Translations under genes and position numbers: made by a program
Assembly: GCA_019117325.1 (NCBI GenBank)
Contig: DWZY01000384.1
Coordinates: forward strand, 1 to 26,055
Source: Candidatus Brevibacterium intestinigallinarum
Lineage (GTDB): Bacteria; Actinomycetota; Actinomycetes; Actinomycetales; Brevibacteriaceae
Length of the DNA stretch: 26,055 bases
Direction of reading: 5' to 3'
Notes under the pieces: generated by a model
Databases searched by the model: none
What the model was told of the DNA's origin: nothing
The model's input: the letters and a program-made list of their open reading frames with translations, nothing else
Shown: positions 14,890 to 22,606 of the stretch, piece by piece
Layout of the letters: each line of letters starts with the position of its first letter
Position numbering within the stretch: position 1 is the stretch's first letter

Positions 14890-16020
14890 CTACCGGCTGA
14901 CCTCCTCGTACGCGGCGCGGGCCGCTCGGGCCGCGTCGTCCTCGTCCGGCAGCTCGAGTGCGCGCAGCGCCGCCTGCCGTCCCAGGCTCAGCCGCAGCTG
15001 CGGGTCGTCGAGCAGTCGCCGCAGCCCGTCCGCGAAGGCGCGGGAGTCACCCTGGGGCACGAGGATGCCCGCATCCCCCACGAGTCCGGGGGTTCCGCCC
15101 GTCGCGGTCGCGAGGATCGCGCGCCCGGCCAGCATCGCCTCCTGCAGGACCAGCGCGCGCGCCTCCCAGCGGCTGGAGAGCACGAAGATGTCGCTCACCT
15201 GGTTGAGGGCGGCGACGTCGGAGCGCTGGCCCAGGAAGTGGATCGCGGGCCGGCGCCCCTGCGACGCGTGGGCCTCGATGAGCTCCGTGAGGCGCGCCTT
15301 CTCCGCCTCGTCCGCGGAGCCGGCGATGAGGCACTGCGCCTCCGGGTGCTCGCCCGCGATGTCCGCGAGTGCGTCGATGAGGACGTCGTAGTCCTTCTGC
15401 GGGGCGATGCGGCCGACCGCCAGGATGAGGGGGCCCGTGAGCGGGATGCCCAGCTCCTGGGCCAGCGAGCTGCGCAGCAGCTCCGAGTTCACGTCCTCCG
15501 CGAAGCCCTGCGGCGGGGAGGCCGCCGGCGCGAACGACGCCGAGGCCGCCCCCAGGTCGCGGGCCAGCTCGACGAGGTCCTCGCTCACCCCCAGCACCCG
15601 GTCCGCACCGCGGGCGATCGCGGTCGCGACCGCCCGCTCCGCGCGGGCCCGCGCACCGGTCGCCATGAGGGTGTTGTGCCAGCTGGAGACGAAGCCGGGC
15701 CGGCGGCGCAGGCCGGTGAGCGCCGCAAGCGTCACGAGGGACGCCCGGAAGCCGTGCGCGTGGACGACGTCCGCGTCGAAGGTCGTGATGAGCCGCCGCA
15801 GGCGGCGGGCGGTGACGACGTCGCGCGGCGACACGGTCGTGCTGATCTCCAGCGGGGCGAAGCGGACGCGGGTCCCGTCGGCGAAGCCGAACTGCGCCTG
15901 GGTCTGCGCCGGCCCGATGACGCCCACGGTGTCCCCGTGGTCGGCCAGGCTGCGGGCCAGGGCCGCGACGTGCGTTCCCACGCCGCCCGTCGAGGTGCCC
16001 AGAACGATGAGGATGCGCAT
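14890..16020 (-). CDS. GT4-family glycosyltransferase
   Basis: A 376-aa GT-B glycosyltransferase of the GT4 (group 1) type. The N-terminal domain starts MRILIVLGTSTGGVGTHV, with the Gly-rich acceptor loop, and has DADVVHAHGFRASL at 82-94. The C-terminal domain has the donor site: AVGRIAPQKDYDVLIDAL with R204 and K209, FLGQRSDVAALNQVSDIFVL, and the EX7E pair E286/E294 in SSRWEARALVLQEAMLAG. It should transfer a sugar from a nucleotide donor with retention of configuration; donor and acceptor are unknown. It lies between a MurJ-type flippase gene and a second, degraded glycosyltransferase gene, so a lipid-linked or cell wall glycan is the likely product. The ribosome binding site (GGAAGG, 11 nt upstream) is distant. 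Confidence 0.9.
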   Translation of the reverse strand: MRILIVLGTSTGGVGTHVAALARSLADHGDTVGVIGPAQTQAQFGFADGTRVRFAPLEISTTVSPRDVVTARRLRRLITTFDADVVHAHGFRASLVTLAALTGLRRRPGFVSSWHNTLMATGARARAERAVATAIARGADRVLGVSEDLVELARDLGAASASFAPAASPPQGFAEDVNSELLRSSLAQELGIPLTGPLILAVGRIAPQKDYDVLIDALADIAGEHPEAQCLIAGSADEAEKARLTELIEAHASQGRRPAIHFLGQRSDVAALNQVSDIFVLSSRWEARALVLQEAMLAGRAILATATGGTPGLVGDAGILVPQGDSRAFADGLRRLLDDPQLRLSLGRQAALRALELPDEDDAARAARAAYEEVSR

Positions 16021-16051
16021 GCGGGTGTCGACCTTCCGTCAGCGTCGTCGC

Positions 16052-16067
16052 CGCGGGTGCCCCCGCG
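16052..16067. other. GC-rich stem-loop between murJ and the glycosyltransferase gene
   Basis: CGCGGG (16052-16057), a 4-nt loop and CCCGCG (16062-16067) form a perfect 6-bp stem in the 77-nt spacer. It has no U-tract. It could reduce read-through between murJ and the glycosyltransferase genes, or be chance in GC-rich DNA. Confidence 0.3.
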
Positions 16068-16097
16068 ACTGTCGGTCACCAGACTAGCGCCCGGGAC

Positions 16098-17696
16098 TCA
16101 CCGCAGTGCGCGCACGTGGGCGAGCGTCGCACGATCGCCCGCGGCGACGACGGCCGCGCCCACCAGGACGGCGGCCGTGCCCGCCGCCAGACCTGCGAGG
16201 ACCGCGGCCACGGGTGCGTGTCCCAGCAGACCGCCGAGGCCGTTCGCCGTGAGCGTGCCCGCGATGGCTCCCAGCACGGCGCCGGCGCCCGCGACGAGCA
16301 GGGTGCGCGGCAGCCCCGTCAGCGCGGCCGCGCCGCGGGCGCGGCGGATGCTCAGGAGCAGGACGAGCGCGGCGATCGTCATGCCCAGGACGTGCGCGGC
16401 ACCCACGAGGAGGAGTGTGCGCGGGGCGGGGTCGGCGACGACGAGCGGCGTGCCCGCGAGGACCCCCAGCGCGACGGCGGACCAGCCGACCGCGGTCGCG
16501 AGTGCCGAGGTCCGGGACCGCTCGAGCGCGTAGAAGACGCGGGTCCCCCAGGCGACGAAGCACCAGCCGGGCACCGCCCACGCGATGATGCGGACCGTGT
16601 CGCTCAGGGCGGGGAAGACGCCCGCGGCCTCGGACCGGGCCGCGTCGAGCCCGCTGAAGAAGTGCCCCAGCGGTCCGGCCGCGGCGGTGAGCAGCGCGGC
16701 CCCCAGCAGGCCCAGCACGACGATGAGCCGGGACGTGCGGGCGATCATCCGGTCCGTGTCCTCCGTCGCCTGGGGGTCGGAGGCCAGCTCTGAGAGACGC
16801 GGGAACGCGATCGTCGCGATGGGCACCGCCAGCACCGCGTACGGCAGCAGGTAGACGGCCTGCACGTAGCTGAAGACGACGAAGACGCCCGCGCCGCCCA
16901 CGCGGTTCGAGATCACCATGACCATGAGGGTCGCCGCCTGCTGTGCGAGCAGGACCGCCATGCCCGCGGCGGCCAGCCGGATCGCGCGCCGTCCGGCTCC
17001 TGCGGGGAAGCGCAGGGTGGGCCGCAGGCGCAGTCCGGTCCGCGCGGTCGGGAGCGCGAGCGGCAGGGCGAGTGCGGCGACACCCGCGGTCGTTCCCCAC
17101 CCCAGGAGTGCCAGCGCGGTCGTGTCACTGGTGGCGACCTCGGGCCCTCGCATCTGCGCGTAGCCCACGTAGACGCCGATGACGATGAGGCTGGACAGCA
17201 GCGGCATGAAGGCCGGCCACAGGAACTTCCGGTGCGCCTGGAGTACGCCGGTGAGCACTCCCCCGATCCCGTAGAGGACCAGCTGCGGCGCGAAGACGAG
17301 GAGGAACCCGGACGCGTACTCGACCTGTGCGGGATCGCCCAGCAGGATGCCGGCGATCGGACGGCTCAGGACCGCGACGGCGACGGCGATCGGGAGGGTG
17401 ACGGCGACGGACCAGGTGAGCAGTGCGGACGCGATCCGGGAGGCCGTCCGCGTGTCCGCCCGTGCGAGCGGCGCGGCCAGCAGTGGGACGACCGCACCGG
17501 CCAGGGCACCGCCGGCGACGACCTCGAAGAGGATGTTGGGCACCTGGTTCGCCGACTGGTAGGCGGTGCCCACGGCACCCGCCCCGACCGTCGGGGAGAA
17601 GACGATCCAGCGGAGGAACCCGACCAGTCGGGACAGGAGCGTCGCGACGGACACGAGCAGCGCCGTCGACGCCGCGAAGCGCAGCAGACGCGGCAT
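16098..17696 (-). CDS. murJ: MurJ/MviN-type lipid II flippase family protein
   Basis: A 532-aa polytopic membrane protein of the MOP superfamily, MurJ branch. MurJ moves lipid II across the cytoplasmic membrane. The start MPRLLRFAASTALLVSVATLLSRLVGFLRWIVFSPTVG is the classic MurJ first helix and loop, and AYQSANQVPNILFEVVAGGALAGAVVPLLA matches the conserved second helix. About 14 hydrophobic segments can be picked out. The ATG at 17696 overlaps the stop of the MraY-like gene by one base (TGATG). No kinase-like or extracytoplasmic extension, as in mycobacterial MviN, is present. Mycobacterial MurJ lies near the origin with trxB and parAB, so this copy in the recN-pyrG interval may be the only MurJ or a second one dedicated to the neighbouring genes; the window cannot decide. 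Confidence 0.9.
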   Translation of the reverse strand: MPRLLRFAASTALLVSVATLLSRLVGFLRWIVFSPTVGAGAVGTAYQSANQVPNILFEVVAGGALAGAVVPLLAAPLARADTRTASRIASALLTWSVAVTLPIAVAVAVLSRPIAGILLGDPAQVEYASGFLLVFAPQLVLYGIGGVLTGVLQAHRKFLWPAFMPLLSSLIVIGVYVGYAQMRGPEVATSDTTALALLGWGTTAGVAALALPLALPTARTGLRLRPTLRFPAGAGRRAIRLAAAGMAVLLAQQAATLMVMVISNRVGGAGVFVVFSYVQAVYLLPYAVLAVPIATIAFPRLSELASDPQATEDTDRMIARTSRLIVVLGLLGAALLTAAAGPLGHFFSGLDAARSEAAGVFPALSDTVRIIAWAVPGWCFVAWGTRVFYALERSRTSALATAVGWSAVALGVLAGTPLVVADPAPRTLLLVGAAHVLGMTIAALVLLLSIRRARGAAALTGLPRTLLVAGAGAVLGAIAGTLTANGLGGLLGHAPVAAVLAGLAAGTAAVLVGAAVVAAGDRATLAHVRALR

Positions 17697-18553
17697 CAGC
17701 GTCCCAGTGCGTCGAGCTCGCGCAGTCCCGGCGTCTGCTCGATGACGCGGGTGAAGGAGATCCGCTCGCTGGCGAGCGTCAGCGCCGCCAGTGCTGCGAG
17801 CTCGCACACGAGTCGCGGCCGCGACGCCGTAAGAGCGCTGCGCAGGCCGATCGCCGCGCCCAGCGCGTTCGCGCCGGCGTCGCCCAGCATCGTCTCCCCG
17901 CGCAGGTCGTCCGGCAGCGCCGCGGCGGCGACGCCCAGGACGCCGCCGCCCAGGGCGCGGGATCCGGCGTGCGCCGTCCGGCTGTCCAGGGCCTCCTGCG
18001 CCGCGACGAGCACGAGGCCCGCCTTGAGCGCGCGCCCGGGTCGGAGGTCGAGCAGGTTGAGCAGGTTGGCGGTGCCCGCGATGACCCCGCCGGCCAGCAC
18101 GGCATCCGCCAGTCGGCCCAGTGGCGTCCGGGCGTTCGTCCGCAGCAGCGCAGCCGCCGCGACGGACGCGGCGGGGATGCCCAGGACCTTGAGTGCCCCG
18201 GTCGTCACCTCGCCGCGGCGCAGCGCACCCAAGTGTCCGCGCAGGCCCTTCGACGCGCCGCGCTCCGCGAAGTCGTCGACCGCGCCCAGTGCACCGGCCG
18301 CACCCACAGCCGCGATCGCTGCGGTGCGTGCGGACGCGCCGGGCACGCCGGCCGCGGCGATGAGCAGGCCGCCGGCGACGACGGGGCCCTCCGCCAGCGA
18401 CACCGGGTTGCCGGCGTGGTTCGTGCGCACCAGCTGCGGGAAGCGCTCCTCCGCGCGCGTGCGCAGGCGCATCGCCACGGCCGTGGCAGCACCGGCCGCC
18501 AGCCCGATCACTGCGGCCCGCAGGAGACCGCCCGCTGCACTCGATCCGCTCAT
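17696..18553 (-). CDS. Divergent MraY/WecA-like polyprenyl-phosphate sugar-1-phosphate transferase
   Basis: A 285-aa, Ala-rich membrane protein that I place in the MraY/WecA family (GT4 of membrane phosphotransferases) on motifs. GNPVSLAEGPVVAGG (49-63) resembles the first cytoplasmic loop; AVDDFAERGASKGLRGHL (91-108) carries the catalytic Asp pair D93-D94; NLLNLLDLRPGR (163-174) matches the N-x2-N-x2-D loop; and TMLGDAGANALGAAIG (221-236) matches the metal-binding MGDxGS loop with D225. The last Asp of the usual NxxNxxDGxDG is Pro, the protein is about 60-80 residues shorter than MraY, and the MraY His-triad loop is absent. It is unlikely to be the normal MraY. GGAGGAAG 6 nt before the ATG is a strong site. 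murJ follows with TGATG coupling, implying joint function. Confidence 0.75.
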   Translation of the reverse strand: MSGSSAAGGLLRAAVIGLAAGAATAVAMRLRTRAEERFPQLVRTNHAGNPVSLAEGPVVAGGLLIAAAGVPGASARTAAIAAVGAAGALGAVDDFAERGASKGLRGHLGALRRGEVTTGALKVLGIPAASVAAAALLRTNARTPLGRLADAVLAGGVIAGTANLLNLLDLRPGRALKAGLVLVAAQEALDSRTAHAGSRALGGGVLGVAAAALPDDLRGETMLGDAGANALGAAIGLRSALTASRPRLVCELAALAALTLASERISFTRVIEQTPGLRELDALGR

Positions 18554-18591
18554 GCTCCGCTTCCTCCGCTCGTGACCGTCCGCTGTCGTGC

Positions 18592-18610
18592 GAGGAGCGG
18601 GGTGCTCCTC
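18592..18610. other. Stem-loop between steB and the MraY-like gene
   Basis: GAGGAGC (18592-18598) and its exact complement GCTCCTC (18604-18610) flank a 5-nt loop within the 64-nt spacer. There is no U-tract. On the minus-strand mRNA the 5' arm has the sequence GAGGAGC, a Shine-Dalgarno-like run held in the stem. A 22-codon ORF (18550-18618) runs through it. Confidence 0.35.
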
Positions 18611-18617
18611 CTGCGCA

Positions 18618-19634
18618 TCACTGCGCGGTGTCCGGCAGGACCGCGGTGGCGCCCTGTCCCGTCCCGAAGTCGCCGAACTCGCCGTCGAGCGCCGCCTGCG
18701 TCACGAGCGGCACCAGGACGGCTCCCGTCGCGAGGTCCGTGCCGTCCACGGTCGAGAGATCGACGCGGTCCGATCTCAGGTCGGCCAGGAGACCGGCCGC
18801 CGCCGAGGCCGTGGGGCCCGCGACGACGGTCGTCGTCTCTCCGGCCAGGGCGGCGGAGAATCCTGCCAGCGCCTGCGCCGCGGCCGAGCGGTCCTCGGCG
18901 GTGTCCGGTGACGGGGAACCGCTGGGCGTGGGGTCCGGTGTCGCCTCCTGTGCGACGTCGGGGCCCAGGAGGACGACCGCGTCCGCCTCGCTCCACTCGC
19001 CGCGCTCGATCCGACCGGCGTCCGAGAGCGCGGTGAAGAGGGCCTCCGAGGCATCGCGGGCCTCGGTGGCAGCCTCGTCCTCCGGGTCCTCGGTCGCGTC
19101 GCCCTCCGGAGCGGGAGAGGACTCCTCGCCCTCGGCCTCGTCCGCGGCCGGCTGGGTGCCGAGCGCCCGGGCGAGGCTCTGGTTCAGTGCCGCACCGTCG
19201 TCATCGGGCAGGGACGCGTCCGCCTCGCGCAGGGCGGTCACGAGCTCCGCGTCCGGCGCGGCGAAGGTCGTCTCGGTGAGGTTGAGGTCGGAGACCACGC
19301 GCCCGCCGGCCTCGTCGATGCGCGCGCTCACCGCATCCGCCTGATCGTTGTCCGCGCCGTCGGCCCGGACGAGGACCACGGTGCGGTCGGTGAGCGCGTC
19401 GGCCACGAGATCGGATGCGGTCGCCTCGACGAAGGCCGCCGTCTGCTGGGTCTCCGACCGGGACACGTCGAGCTCCGTCCGGAGCTGGTCGCGGTCCGCG
19501 CGCAGCCCGTCCACCTGCGAGGTGAGCGAGCTGCCGATGGGTCCCTGCAGCGGACCGGCGCCCAGCACGATGCCGACCGCCAGTGCGAGGAAGACGGAGA
19601 TGAGGGAGACGAGGTGGTAGCGGAAATCGATCAC
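18618..19634 (-). CDS. steB: SteB/MctB family membrane-anchored coiled-coil protein
   Basis: A 338-aa protein of the SteB/MctB family (DUF3186). It opens MIDFRYHLVSLISVFLALAVGIVLGAGPL: a very short cytoplasmic start, one transmembrane helix (8-28), then an extracytoplasmic coiled coil (about 36-68). In Corynebacterium glutamicum SteB partners SteA in daughter-cell separation; in M. tuberculosis the homologue MctB (Rv1698) was linked to copper efflux. Two low-complexity inserts, one acidic (161-196) and one Pro/Ser/Thr-rich (228-250), interrupt the globular part and look disordered. No Cys or His cluster that would suggest copper binding is seen; the extracytoplasmic part has no Cys. GTG start, 7 nt after steA, no strong ribosome binding site, hence probably coupled. 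Confidence 0.88.
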   Translation of the reverse strand: MIDFRYHLVSLISVFLALAVGIVLGAGPLQGPIGSSLTSQVDGLRADRDQLRTELDVSRSETQQTAAFVEATASDLVADALTDRTVVLVRADGADNDQADAVSARIDEAGGRVVSDLNLTETTFAAPDAELVTALREADASLPDDDGAALNQSLARALGTQPAADEAEGEESSPAPEGDATEDPEDEAATEARDASEALFTALSDAGRIERGEWSEADAVVLLGPDVAQEATPDPTPSGSPSPDTAEDRSAAAQALAGFSAALAGETTTVVAGPTASAAAGLLADLRSDRVDLSTVDGTDLATGAVLVPLVTQAALDGEFGDFGTGQGATAVLPDTAQ

Positions 19635-19641
19635 GGGGTGC

Positions 19642-20880
19642 TCAGTTCGTGGGTGTCGTGGACTGGGTGAGGGCGGAGAGCGCTTCAGCGGAGGATCCGC
19701 CGAACAGGTTCCCCAGCCACTGGAAGAATCCGTCGAACTGGGCCGCGAGGAGACCGAAGGCGGTCTGGCCCGCTGCTGTCGCGGACACCGCCGCGCCCAG
19801 TGCGACGAGGCCGGCGAGCGCCAGCAGCATGAGCTGGGCCGTGCCGATCCGCTGACGGTAGAGGAGGGACACGCCCTTCGCGTCCAGCAGCTTGCTGCCC
19901 ACGCGCAGGCGCGTGATGAACGTCGAGGCCATGCCCTTGCGGCCCTTGTCGAGGAACTCGATGAGGGTGTCGTGCGTGCCCACCGCGACGATGAGCTGGG
20001 CGCCCTTGTCGTCGGCCAGCAGCATCGCGATGTCCTCGCTGGTGCCGGAGGCGGGGAAGGTGACGCACTCGACGCCCAGATCCGTCACGCGCTCCACGCC
20101 CGGAGCGCGGCCGTCCTTGTACGCGTGCACGACGATCTCCGCACCGCTGGTGAGCGCGGCGTCGGACACGGAGTCCATGTCGCCCACGATCATGTCCGGC
20201 CGGTGGCCGGCCTCCATGATCGCGTCCGCTCCGCCGTCCACTCCGATGAGCACCGGACGGTGCTCGCGGATGTAGGGGCGCAGCATCGCGAGGTCCTCCT
20301 TGTAGTGGTACCCGCGGACGACGATGAGCGCGTGGCGTCCCCGGAAGGACGTGCGGACCTGCGGCACCTGGAGGCCGTCGTCCAGCAGGTCCGTGTCCTT
20401 CTGGATGTACTCGACGGTGTTCTCGACGAAGTCGCTCAGGACGGCCGACATCCCGGACTCGGCGTCCGACATCGCCGCGGCGATCGAGTCCGTCGTCTGC
20501 ACGGTGCCGGTGGCGATCGTCTCGTCGCCCCGCACCAGCGATCCGTCGCGCAGCGACAGCTCCTCGCCCTCCTCGACGCGCCCGTCGAAGAGGTCCTCGC
20601 CGAAGTCGTCGATGAGCGGGATGCCCGCGGAGACGATGATGCCGGGGCCCAGGTTGGGGTAGGCGCCGGAGACGGACCGGTGCGCGTTCAGCACCGCGGC
20701 GGGTCGGCAGTCGACGAGGGCCTCTGCAGACACGCGGTCGATGTCCGCGTGGCGGATGATCGCGATGTCTCCGGGCTGGAGCCGCTTCGTGAGGTCCTTC
20801 GTCCGCCGATCGATCCGGACGATCGCCGGACCCACCGGTGCGTCGGTGTCCACCCGCTCTCGGGTTCTGCGCAGAATCAT
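19642..20880 (-). CDS. steA: SteA-like cytokinetic ring protein with thiamine pyrophosphokinase-like domain
   Basis: A 412-aa protein matching SteA. The N-terminal half (to about 180) is an alpha/beta domain with VGPAIVRIDRRTKDLTKRLQPGDIAIIRH and the conserved NAHRSVSGAYPNLGP. A thiamine pyrophosphokinase-like fold follows at about 185-310 with VDGGADAIMEAGHRPDMIVGD and GDMDSV (233-238), the loop that binds nucleotide and metal in true thiamine pyrophosphokinases. A hydrophobic helix at about 348-372 anchors the C-terminus. In C. glutamicum SteA localises to the division ring and works with SteB in the RipC-FtsEX cell-separation pathway. Thiamine metabolism is unlikely given the SteB partner. 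It lies 10 nt after recN, an order conserved in actinobacteria. Confidence 0.9.
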   Translation of the reverse strand: MILRRTRERVDTDAPVGPAIVRIDRRTKDLTKRLQPGDIAIIRHADIDRVSAEALVDCRPAAVLNAHRSVSGAYPNLGPGIIVSAGIPLIDDFGEDLFDGRVEEGEELSLRDGSLVRGDETIATGTVQTTDSIAAAMSDAESGMSAVLSDFVENTVEYIQKDTDLLDDGLQVPQVRTSFRGRHALIVVRGYHYKEDLAMLRPYIREHRPVLIGVDGGADAIMEAGHRPDMIVGDMDSVSDAALTSGAEIVVHAYKDGRAPGVERVTDLGVECVTFPASGTSEDIAMLLADDKGAQLIVAVGTHDTLIEFLDKGRKGMASTFITRLRVGSKLLDAKGVSLLYRQRIGTAQLMLLALAGLVALGAAVSATAAGQTAFGLLAAQFDGFFQWLGNLFGGSSAEALSALTQSTTPTN

Positions 20881-20890
20881 GGTGAGGACA

Positions 20891-22606
20891 TCATCCCATC
20901 AGTTCCGCGCGGAACCCTGACTTCGACGCGTCCGCGTCCTGGAGCAGCTCTTCGGCGTGCGCCCGCGCGGAGGCGGAGTCGGACACGCCCGCCAGCATGC
21001 GGGCGAGCTCCTCAGTGCGATCCTCGCCCGTCAGCTCACGGACGCCGGAGACCGCGCCGGTCCCCTCGTCGGTCTTGCGGACGACCAGGTGGTGATCCGC
21101 CCACGCGGCCACCTGCGGCAGGTGCGTCACGACGATGACCTGCGAGGATGTCGCCAGGCGGGCGAGCCTGCGTCCGATCTCCACGGCGGCCGCACCGCCC
21201 ACGCCCGCGTCGACCTCGTCGAAGACGAACGTGGGAAACGTCTCCGTGCGGGCCCGCACCACCTCGATCGCCAGCATGATGCGCGACAGCTCACCGCCCG
21301 AGGCCGAGCGGCCGATGTCGGTGGGATCGGCCGCCGTGTGCGACCGGAAGAGGAGACGCACATCATCCGCGCCGTGCGCGGCCGGCTGTGCCTCTGCCAC
21401 CGCGAACTCGAGCGAAGCGTGCGGCATGGCGAGGGCCGCCAGCTCTGCGCCGACCTCCGCGCAGAACGCCTCAGCCGTGGCCCGGCGCACCGCGCGCAGG
21501 TCCTGGCTGGCGTCCTCCAGTCGCTGCGCGGCGCGGGCGAGTCGGGCGTCCATGTCCCCGAGGCTCGCCTCGGAGTTCTCCAGCTCGAGCAGCTCCCGGC
21601 CAGCCTGCTCCTCGAAGGCGAGCACTGCATCGAGGTCCTCGCCGTAGGCGCTGAGCGATCCCAGCGCTGCGCGCCGCGCCTCCGTCTGCTCGAGCGACAT
21701 CCCCTCGTCGTCGCCGAAGCCCGCGAGGTACGACGACAGGTCCGCACCCGCATCGGCCATCCGAACGGCGATGTCGTCGAGGGCCTCGAGCACGCCGGTG
21801 AGCGACTCGTCGACTGTCGCCGCGCGCCCCAGTGCCTCGGTCGCCTGGGCGACGAGACCCGTCGCGCTCACCGCGTCGTCCCAGTCGCTGCCCATGATGA
21901 GGTCGTGGGCGCGGCCGGCGGACTGCTGGAGCTCCTCGGCCGCTCCCAGTCGGGCGGCCAGCGCTGTGAGCTCCGCGTCCTCGCCCGGGTTGGGCCGGAC
22001 CTCGTCGATCGTCTCGAGCGCGGTGCGCAGGAAGTCCATGCGCGCGGCCCGCTCCGATCGGGTCTCCTCGAGGCGCGCATGCTCCGCGGTGAGGGCGCGA
22101 TGCGCATCGAACGCCTCCGTGTACGCCTGCCGTGCGACCGCTCCGTCCTCGCCGGTGAGCGCGTCGAGGAGGGCGCGCTGCTGGGCCTGGCCGCGCAGGG
22201 TCAGCTGCTCGGACTGGCCGTGCATGCTCACGAGGTCCGCTCCCACGTCCCGCAGCACGCCCAGCGGGACAGTCCGCCCGCCGGCGGTGGCGCGGGCGCG
22301 TCCCTCGCGCGGGAGGGTCCGGGTCAGCACGGCCTCGTCGTCCGCGTCTCCCCCGGCCTCCTCGATGCGGGTCGCGGCGGCGGATCCGCCCTCCGGCAGC
22401 GCGAAGATTCCCTCGACGGTCGCCCGGTCCGCGTCACGGCGGACGGCCGAGGCGTCTGCGCGGGCGCCCGTCAGCAGATCGAGCGCGGTGATGAACATCG
22501 TCTTGCCCGCACCGGTCTCGCCCGTCACTGCCGTGAGGCCGGAGCCCAGGTCGATGTGGGCGGAGGTGATGACGCCCAGGTTCTCGATGCCGATCGAGGT
22601 GATCAT
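20891..22606 (-). CDS. recN: DNA repair protein RecN
   Basis: A 571-aa SMC-like ATPase for double-strand break repair. It starts MITSIGIENLGVITSAHIDL; Walker A GETGAGKT is at 29-36. A long helical, coiled-coil middle follows (rich in Ala, Glu, Leu, Arg; about 160-410). The C-terminal ATPase half has the ABC signature ASGGELSRIMLAIE, Walker B TFVFDEVDAGVGG, and VIVVTHLPQVAAWADHHLVV with the switch His. The ATG at 22606 overlaps the nadK stop (ATGA) and has GGGGAGG upstream; the frame stays open further upstream only as a shadow of nadK. No LexA-box-like sequence (GAACnnnnGTTC type) is seen directly before the gene, so any SOS control must act far upstream. Confidence 0.96.
   Translation of the reverse strand: MITSIGIENLGVITSAHIDLGSGLTAVTGETGAGKTMFITALDLLTGARADASAVRRDADRATVEGIFALPEGGSAAATRIEEAGGDADDEAVLTRTLPREGRARATAGGRTVPLGVLRDVGADLVSMHGQSEQLTLRGQAQQRALLDALTGEDGAVARQAYTEAFDAHRALTAEHARLEETRSERAARMDFLRTALETIDEVRPNPGEDAELTALAARLGAAEELQQSAGRAHDLIMGSDWDDAVSATGLVAQATEALGRAATVDESLTGVLEALDDIAVRMADAGADLSSYLAGFGDDEGMSLEQTEARRAALGSLSAYGEDLDAVLAFEEQAGRELLELENSEASLGDMDARLARAAQRLEDASQDLRAVRRATAEAFCAEVGAELAALAMPHASLEFAVAEAQPAAHGADDVRLLFRSHTAADPTDIGRSASGGELSRIMLAIEVVRARTETFPTFVFDEVDAGVGGAAAVEIGRRLARLATSSQVIVVTHLPQVAAWADHHLVVRKTDEGTGAVSGVRELTGEDRTEELARMLAGVSDSASARAHAEELLQDADASKSGFRAELMG

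Noticed and set aside
11560..16533. Continuous open frame of 1657 codons on the plus strand
   Set aside because: It lies antisense to nudix, pyrG and both glycosyltransferase genes, crosses all their boundaries, and its translation is an Arg/Asp/Val/His-rich shadow with no domain. Strong third-position GC bias on the coding strand removes stops in one antisense frame.
17697..17807. 37-residue extension of MurJ upstream of the ATG at 17696
   Set aside because: It overlaps the MraY-like gene in another frame and is basic and unlike MurJ; the ATG at 17696 gives the standard first helix.
17423..19036. Open frame of 537 codons on the plus strand
   Set aside because: Antisense to the MraY-like gene and steB; no motif or ribosome binding site.
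19642..20880. Thiamine pyrophosphokinase
   Set aside because: The fold and GDMDS loop are shared, but the long N-terminal domain, C-terminal membrane helix and steB neighbour identify SteA.
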